Notes under the pieces: generated by a model
The model's database searches: none
What the model was told of the DNA's origin: nothing
Seen by the model: the letters and a program-made list of their open reading frames with translations, nothing else
NCBI GenBank assembly: GCA_902776475.1
Contig: CACYQD010000006.1
Span: forward strand, 1-64,000
Length of the DNA stretch: 64,000 bases
From: an uncultured Prevotellaceae bacterium
Lineage (GTDB): Bacteria > Bacteroidota > Bacteroidia > Bacteroidales > Bacteroidaceae
Direction: 5' to 3'
Shown here: positions 59,982 to 64,000 of the stretch, in pieces
Position numbering within the stretch: the stretch's first letter is position 1
Layout: each line of letters starts with the position of its first letter
Position numbers and translations under genes: made by a program

Positions 59982-61427
59982 ATGGATTTCGTAATGATTA
60001 TCGAGCTGCTCATCGTATTGGGAGCTCTTTGGGTAGGTTCTCGCTACGGCAGCCTTGCCCTGGGTGCTATTTCCGGTATCGGACTGGCATTGTTGGTCTT
60101 TGGTTTTGGTCTGAAACCCGGTTCACCGCCGACAGATGTGATTTACATCATCATCGCCGCCGTAACCTGTGCTGGTATCATGCAGGCTTCGGGAGGTATG
60201 GACTGGTTGATCCAATTGGCGGAAAGGATGCTGCGCAAACATCCTGACCACATCACCTTCCTGGCACCTATCACCACTTTCTTCCTCACAGTTCTCGTCG
60301 GTACGGGTCATGTGGTCTATACTATCATGCCCATTATCTGCGACATCGCCTTGAAGAAGGGCATCCGTCCGGAGCGTCCCTGTGGTGTTGCCTCCATCGC
60401 GTCTCAGGTGGGTATCACCTGTTCTCCTATCGCTGCCGCCGTGGTCGCCTTCGTGACCATCTCCAATGCCAACGGCTACGATATCACCATCCCCAAGGTG
60501 CTGATGGTATCCATCCCAGCTTGCCTCTGCGGACTGATAGCAGCTGCGGCAGCCTCCTACCATCGCGGTCTCGACTTGGACAAAGATCCTCAGTTCCAAG
60601 CCAAGCTCAAAGATCCAGAGCAGTATAAATACATCTATGGCAGCAACGCCACCACCCTCGACAAGGAGATTCCGCAGTCGGCTAAAAATGCTGTGTTCAT
60701 CTTCCTCGGCGCTCTGGGCATTATCGTCTTATTCGCTATCTTCCAAGAGTTGCTTCCCAGTTATGATACCGTGAAGGCCGTCAAGGGAGCTGCAGACTTG
60801 CAGTTGGCTGAAGGTGCCAGTATCACGGCAGCCAAACTGGCTGATGCCGGCGTAGTCATCGACGGTATCACGGAGAAGAGCACCTCACTGCTCAAGATGA
60901 ACCTCGTGATTCAGATTGTCATGATTTCCGCTGCAGCCTTGATGATTATTTTCTGCAAGGCCAAACCCAAGAAGGCCGTTGCAGGTCCAGTGTGGCAGTC
61001 TGGCATGGTGGCCGTGGTCGCCATTTACGGCATCGCATGGTTGGCTGACACCTATTTCTCCAACCACATGGGAGAGATGCAGACGATGCTCGAGAGTGTT
61101 GTCGAGCAATATCCCTGGTCGATTGCTTTCGTGTTCTTCCTGGTTTCAGTGCTGATCAACTCTCAGGGTGCTGTTGTGGTAGCCATGTTGCCTCTGGCCT
61201 ACAAACTCGGAATTCCCGGACCTGTGCTGCTCGGTGTGCTGCCTTCGGTGTATGGATACTTCTTCATCCCCAACTATCCCAGCGATATCGCCACGGTCAA
61301 CTTCGACCGGTCGGGCACGACGGTTATCGGTAAATACCTGCTCAACCACTCGTTCATGATGCCCGGTCTGATCTGTGTGACTGTTTCCACCATCGTGGCT
61401 TACTTGATCACGACTGTGTTCTATTAA
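59982..61427 (+). CDS. dcuB: Anaerobic C4-dicarboxylate antiporter
   Basis: A 481-residue inner membrane protein of the Dcu family with about twelve hydrophobic helices. The start MIIELLIVLGALWVGSRYGS, the GTGHVVYTIMPIICDIALKK segment and the SQVGITCSPIAAAVVAF segment are family hallmarks. It exchanges fumarate, malate or aspartate for succinate, a central step in the fumarate respiration and succinate excretion typical of this group. It has its own promoter. A strong inverted repeat lies 13 bases beyond the stop. Confidence 0.95.
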   Translation: MDFVMIIELLIVLGALWVGSRYGSLALGAISGIGLALLVFGFGLKPGSPPTDVIYIIIAAVTCAGIMQASGGMDWLIQLAERMLRKHPDHITFLAPITTFFLTVLVGTGHVVYTIMPIICDIALKKGIRPERPCGVASIASQVGITCSPIAAAVVAFVTISNANGYDITIPKVLMVSIPACLCGLIAAAAASYHRGLDLDKDPQFQAKLKDPEQYKYIYGSNATTLDKEIPQSAKNAVFIFLGALGIIVLFAIFQELLPSYDTVKAVKGAADLQLAEGASITAAKLADAGVVIDGITEKSTSLLKMNLVIQIVMISAAALMIIFCKAKPKKAVAGPVWQSGMVAVVAIYGIAWLADTYFSNHMGEMQTMLESVVEQYPWSIAFVFFLVSVLINSQGAVVVAMLPLAYKLGIPGPVLLGVLPSVYGYFFIPNYPSDIATVNFDRSGTTVIGKYLLNHSFMMPGLICVTVSTIVAYLITTVFY

Positions 61428-61440
61428 TCGAGCCATACGA

Positions 61441-61479
61441 CATCAAAGAGGCTGTGCCATGGGCACAGCCTCTTTGATG
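61441..61479. terminator. Bidirectional terminator between dcuB and the DUF1232 gene
   Basis: A perfect 18-bp inverted repeat: CATCAAAGAGGCTGTGCC (61441-61458) and its complement (61462-61479), with a three-base loop. The T-tracts are short, but the position between convergent gene ends fits a shared terminator. Confidence 0.8.
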
Positions 61480-61494
61480 TATAGAAATAGGATA

Positions 61495-61902
61495 TCAATT
61501 GGGGGCGTTGTTAAAATTGCCATTGATGAAGTCCTCCACTTCAGAGAGTTCATCCTCATCAAACCATTCGGCAAGTTTTTCCTTGGACTTCTCCTTGACA
61601 TCATCCGGTACGTTGACCCATATCTTGCTGATGACATATACAAGCACGGTGAGGTCGTCGCTCAGTCCGACAATGGGAATGGCATCCGGAAGGACGTCGA
61701 ATGGACTGATCAGGTAGCCCAAAGCCCCAACGATAATAGCCTTGTCCTTCACGCTAACATCTTTGCTCTGCAAGGTGTAGAACAAAACAAGGGCGGCATA
61801 GACCAGTTTGGCTCCTGCCCTCTTGGCTATCCTGGATATCTTATCTACGAATCCTTTCGGTGAGAATTTGTCTGAGTAAGACATGAAATCGGGTAAGTCC
61901 AT
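61495..61902 (-). CDS. DUF1232 (YkvA-like) membrane protein
   Basis: A 135-residue protein with the DUF1232 core AIIVGALGYLISPFDVLPDAIP at about residues 57-78 followed by SDDLTVLVYVISKIWVNV. Two hydrophobic segments are likely membrane-associated. The role is unknown. The C-terminus is acidic (DEDELSEVEDF). It has its own promoter (TAATTTTG on 61935-61928) and is convergent with dcuB across the terminator. Confidence 0.9.
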   Translation of the reverse strand: MDLPDFMSYSDKFSPKGFVDKISRIAKRAGAKLVYAALVLFYTLQSKDVSVKDKAIIVGALGYLISPFDVLPDAIPIVGLSDDLTVLVYVISKIWVNVPDDVKEKSKEKLAEWFDEDELSEVEDFINGNFNNAPN

Positions 61903-61927
61903 CTTTTTGTATTTAGTTAAATCGAAG

Positions 61928-61935
61928 CAAAATTA
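61928..61935 (-). promoter_or_regulatory. -7 box for the DUF1232 gene
   Basis: The minus strand reads TAATTTTG followed by C, 26 bases before the ATG at 61902. Confidence 0.5.
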
Positions 61936-62014
61936 CGCCTTTTTTTTGTATTAGACCAAATAATATTTGCAATTAACAATTTTTTGGTGTAACTTCGCAT
62001 AAAATTGCAGTATT

Positions 62015-62407
62015 ATGGAACAAATATTGGATGATATGGAGCACAGGGTGCGCAAGGTGATTGCTGATCACCGCGAAGACCCTGGCTTCCCGAAAATTGA
62101 GGATTATGGTGTGTCGGAAGAGGATTTCGACGACTACATGTTTTACAAACAGGCCATCATCGATGACGTGGACTCTCTCCGCAAGAAATACACCATCTAT
62201 TCCGTCATCTTCATCATACCCTTTGTCGTCATGGCTTTTTTTGACACCACAGTGACCAATTTCCTCATTGCACTGGCAGGTGGTTTCGTGCTATGCGCCA
62301 TTTACTATGTGATCACCATTATCATCAACCGCGTGCGGATGAGCCGACTGAACAATGAGTCGATCGAGCGGTATATTGCTGACGTGATGAAATTTCAACA
62401 GGGATAA
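62015..62407 (+). CDS. Small two-helix membrane protein
   Basis: A 130-residue protein with an acidic N-terminal half (MEQILDDMEHRVRKVIADH, EEDFDDYMFYKQAIIDDV) and two transmembrane helices (about 65-82, YSVIFIIPFVVMAFF, and 85-107, FLIALAGGFVLCAIYYVI). No family is recognised. Its end overlaps the end of the YihY gene by 13 bases (convergent). An imperfect -7 box TAACTTCG lies 17 bases before the ATG. Confidence 0.72.
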   Translation: MEQILDDMEHRVRKVIADHREDPGFPKIEDYGVSEEDFDDYMFYKQAIIDDVDSLRKKYTIYSVIFIIPFVVMAFFDTTVTNFLIALAGGFVLCAIYYVITIIINRVRMSRLNNESIERYIADVMKFQQG

Positions 62408-63714
62408 AGGTCAGTGACCTTGACCTCTCCCAGGCGGTCAAGATACTCTTTTCTGATTTTGAATGCTTTTACCCAGTTTTCAGACCTGAATTGCTTCAGG
62501 TCAACGTCGTCCATTGTCCATCCGCCAACGGTTTCCAGTCTGTCCACCATCACACCCAGATTGATGTTGGCGATATCCTCTGCGGGCATGTAAGACTGCA
62601 TCTTATCCTTGTCCCCTCCGGTCACATCGACAATGAGTTTGGCTTTTTCCAACTGATAGAGCAAATTGGATACGATATGCGTGGGGATTCCAGACTCCAT
62701 CTTCAGTTCGAGCGGTGTGCAGGGCTTTTTACCCTGTTCAAATCTTTTGCAGATCATGCTCAAGAGCAAAGCGGAAAGCATGATCTGATATTTCTGTCCG
62801 ATTCTGGTGTTGTACGGAACCAATGTCAGTTGTTCCAAATTCTGGTTGGTATAGCACAACTGCACACCAAACAGACAGATCGTCCAGGACAGTTGCAGCC
62901 ATAACATGAAGAGGGGCAACGCCGCAAACGACCCGTAGATGGCATTGTAGCTGGTCACCCATACCTGAGAATGGATATAGAAGAGCTGCAGCACCTGCAT
63001 GGCCACACCGGCGAGAATACCAGGCCAGAATGCGCTGGAAAATTTCACCTTGGTGTTGGGCATAAACATGTAAATCGCAATGAAAATCAGCGACATGATG
63101 ACGTATGGTGCCATCTTGATGCCCATGCTCACCATAGGAGCGACCAACTCTCCCATCCTTCCCGACATGGTCGTCACGAAGATGGAGACACCGGAGGTCA
63201 CCACGACAACGATGGGCAAGAGAAAGAAAAAAGCCACATAGTCGAGCACCGTCCTCATGATACCCCTTGAGCTTTTCACATTCCAGATGTCGTTGAAGGT
63301 GTTCTCCACATTGCTGATCAGCATGATAACGGTATAGAGCATCACCAAGAGGCCGAATCCGAGGATGATGCCGCTCTTGACATTGACAAGGTAAGAATTG
63401 ACAAACCCGATGATTACTTCTGCAACCTGTGGTTGACTGGCCAGCAAATCACGAAACCAAGTCTCGATATGCTTTGAAAAACCAAATCCTCGAGCGATGG
63501 CAAAAACCACTGCCACCATGGGGACCAATGCCATCATGGTGGAAAAAGAGAGCGCGGCAGCCGACCTCATGATCCGGGTGTCGGTGAAAGCCCGGATAGC
63601 CAGCAAGATGGTTCTCAAGACATTCACCAGAAAGAACAACGGACTCGAGAGATCCTCCCGCTTGATATGCCAAATGTCGTATTTGAAAAACCTGACAATA
63701 CTCTTTAAGGACAT
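62395..63714 (-). CDS. YihY/BrkB-type membrane protein with C-terminal winged-helix domain
   Basis: A 439-residue protein. Residues about 30-310 form the YihY/BrkB core with six hydrophobic helices (RSAAALSFSTMMALVPMVAV, then later GSFAALPLFMLWLQLSWTIC). The last 110 residues (LLLSMICKRFEQGKKPCTPL, SGIPTHIVSNLLYQLEKAKL) look like an Rrf2-type winged helix, as seen in several longer YihY homologues. The role of YihY is unresolved; older names as virulence factor or RNase BN are not supported. The start is the ATG at 63714. The gene follows the rnpB 3' end by about 34 bases on the same strand. Confidence 0.88.
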   Translation of the reverse strand: MSLKSIVRFFKYDIWHIKREDLSSPLFFLVNVLRTILLAIRAFTDTRIMRSAAALSFSTMMALVPMVAVVFAIARGFGFSKHIETWFRDLLASQPQVAEVIIGFVNSYLVNVKSGIILGFGLLVMLYTVIMLISNVENTFNDIWNVKSSRGIMRTVLDYVAFFFLLPIVVVVTSGVSIFVTTMSGRMGELVAPMVSMGIKMAPYVIMSLIFIAIYMFMPNTKVKFSSAFWPGILAGVAMQVLQLFYIHSQVWVTSYNAIYGSFAALPLFMLWLQLSWTICLFGVQLCYTNQNLEQLTLVPYNTRIGQKYQIMLSALLLSMICKRFEQGKKPCTPLELKMESGIPTHIVSNLLYQLEKAKLIVDVTGGDKDKMQSYMPAEDIANINLGVMVDRLETVGGWTMDDVDLKQFRSENWVKAFKIRKEYLDRLGEVKVTDLYPC

Positions 63715-63747
63715 CTGTATCTTGTGATTGAAGCGACAAATAAAAGG

Positions 63748-64000
63748 AAGCAGACCCCCTGTAAGCCGGGTTCTGTGACTGTGGAAACACAGCCGCCTGT
63801 CATTTATCTACGCCACAAGTCACCCTGTGGCTCCAGCGTTCTACCCTCCATCGGAATGAGTCGGGCGGGCTACCCTCAGACGATGGTATACGCGAACTTG
63901 CAGCTCCCAGCGGGCACAGCCCGGTGATCACCCACCGGCTGGTGGTCTCTTACACCACCTTCTCACCCTTACCTGCCGAGGCAGGCGGTTGTTTTCTTCT
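63748..64000 (-). ncRNA. rnpB: RNase P RNA, 3' part
   Basis: The minus strand contains the bacterial type A RNase P RNA 3' region: ACAGAACCCGGCTTACAGG (plus 63763-63778) forms the P4/P1 closing part, with GGGGGTCTGCTT at the 3' end. Upstream on the same strand come the conserved P10-P14 hairpins (CCAGCCGGTGGGTGATC on the minus strand) and the GC-rich stems near 63900-63990. The 5' third, including the P4 5' strand, is beyond the window. The mature 3' end is placed at about 63748 from the sequence and may be off by a few bases. The RNA cleaves the 5' leader of tRNA precursors. Confidence 0.9.

Noticed and set aside
1-64000. CRISPR arrays, tRNA genes, rRNA, intact transposases or integrases
   Set aside because: I looked for regular repeat-spacer patterns, cloverleaf ends and transposase motifs and saw none that I could support.

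Overview
The window looks like a chromosome segment of a Bacteroidota, most likely Prevotella or a close relative. The signs are: intergenic -7 boxes of the TAnnTTTG type on both strands instead of E. coli-type promoters, little Shine-Dalgarno signal, ECF sigma factors paired with DUF4974 or other anti-sigma-like membrane proteins, STN and carboxypeptidase-like domains, many secreted proteins and lipoproteins, a GIYI-NGKK-type C-terminal tail, and a trp operon in the order B-E-G-D-C-A. No tRNA, rRNA operon, CRISPR array or intact insertion sequence was found.

Layout. 1-3.6 kb: the tail of a TonB protein, a four-helix membrane protein, a GH105 unsaturated uronyl hydrolase and a stretch of decayed coding fragments. 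3.6-6.8 kb (minus): an AAA-ATPase/PD-(D/E)XK protein and a TPR lipoprotein gene broken by an in-frame TAG whose 3' end is fused to a serpin C-terminus. 7.1-11.4 kb: a five-gene operon (STN/DUF3857 protein, beta-barrel, small secreted protein, ECF sigma factor, DUF4974 membrane protein). 11.5-14.5 kb: two tandem paralogous barrel proteins plus a fragment of another outer membrane protein. 14.7-17.6 kb (minus): a second ECF sigma/anti-sigma pair followed by a large secreted protein. 17.8-31 kb: GH27 alpha-galactosidase, xanthine phosphoribosyltransferase, a small SpoT-like HD hydrolase, DUF418 protein, lipoprotein, FMN oxidoreductase, DNA polymerase IV, YARHG, DUF362 and SH3 proteins, HAD phosphatase, an AlkZ-like glycosylase and a ZIP transporter. 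31-42.9 kb: DUF1349 lipoprotein, a very large GH2, carbonic anhydrase, Ogt, GH35-like enzyme, nitrilase-family amidase, type-B carboxylesterase and acyl-CoA ligase. 43.2-46.2 kb: serine hydrolase lipoprotein plus TonB-dependent receptor. 46.2-56.2 kb: umuD and umuC separated by the trp operon and a Na/Pi transporter. 56.2-64 kb: a YD-like secreted protein, GNAT enzyme, Memo-AMMECR1 fusion, TcdA, DcuB, DUF1232 and YihY proteins, and the 3' part of RNase P RNA.

How it works together. The content fits an anaerobic, plant-polysaccharide-degrading, succinate-producing gut or rumen bacterium: secreted glycosidases (GH105, GH27, GH2, GH35-like) and esterase, dicarboxylate exchange (DcuB), and tryptophan synthesis under leader-peptide attenuation. 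DNA damage tolerance and alkylation repair genes (dinB, umuD, umuC, ogt, AlkZ-like) are scattered through the window.

The most unusual items are: a Na/Pi-cotransporter-PhoU protein carrying a PhoB-type winged-helix DNA-binding domain at its C-terminus; the TPR-serpin chimera with a nonsense codon; a trp operon with a triple-Trp leader and terminator but no trpF; and an ECF sigma operon whose membrane partner lacks a FecR domain.
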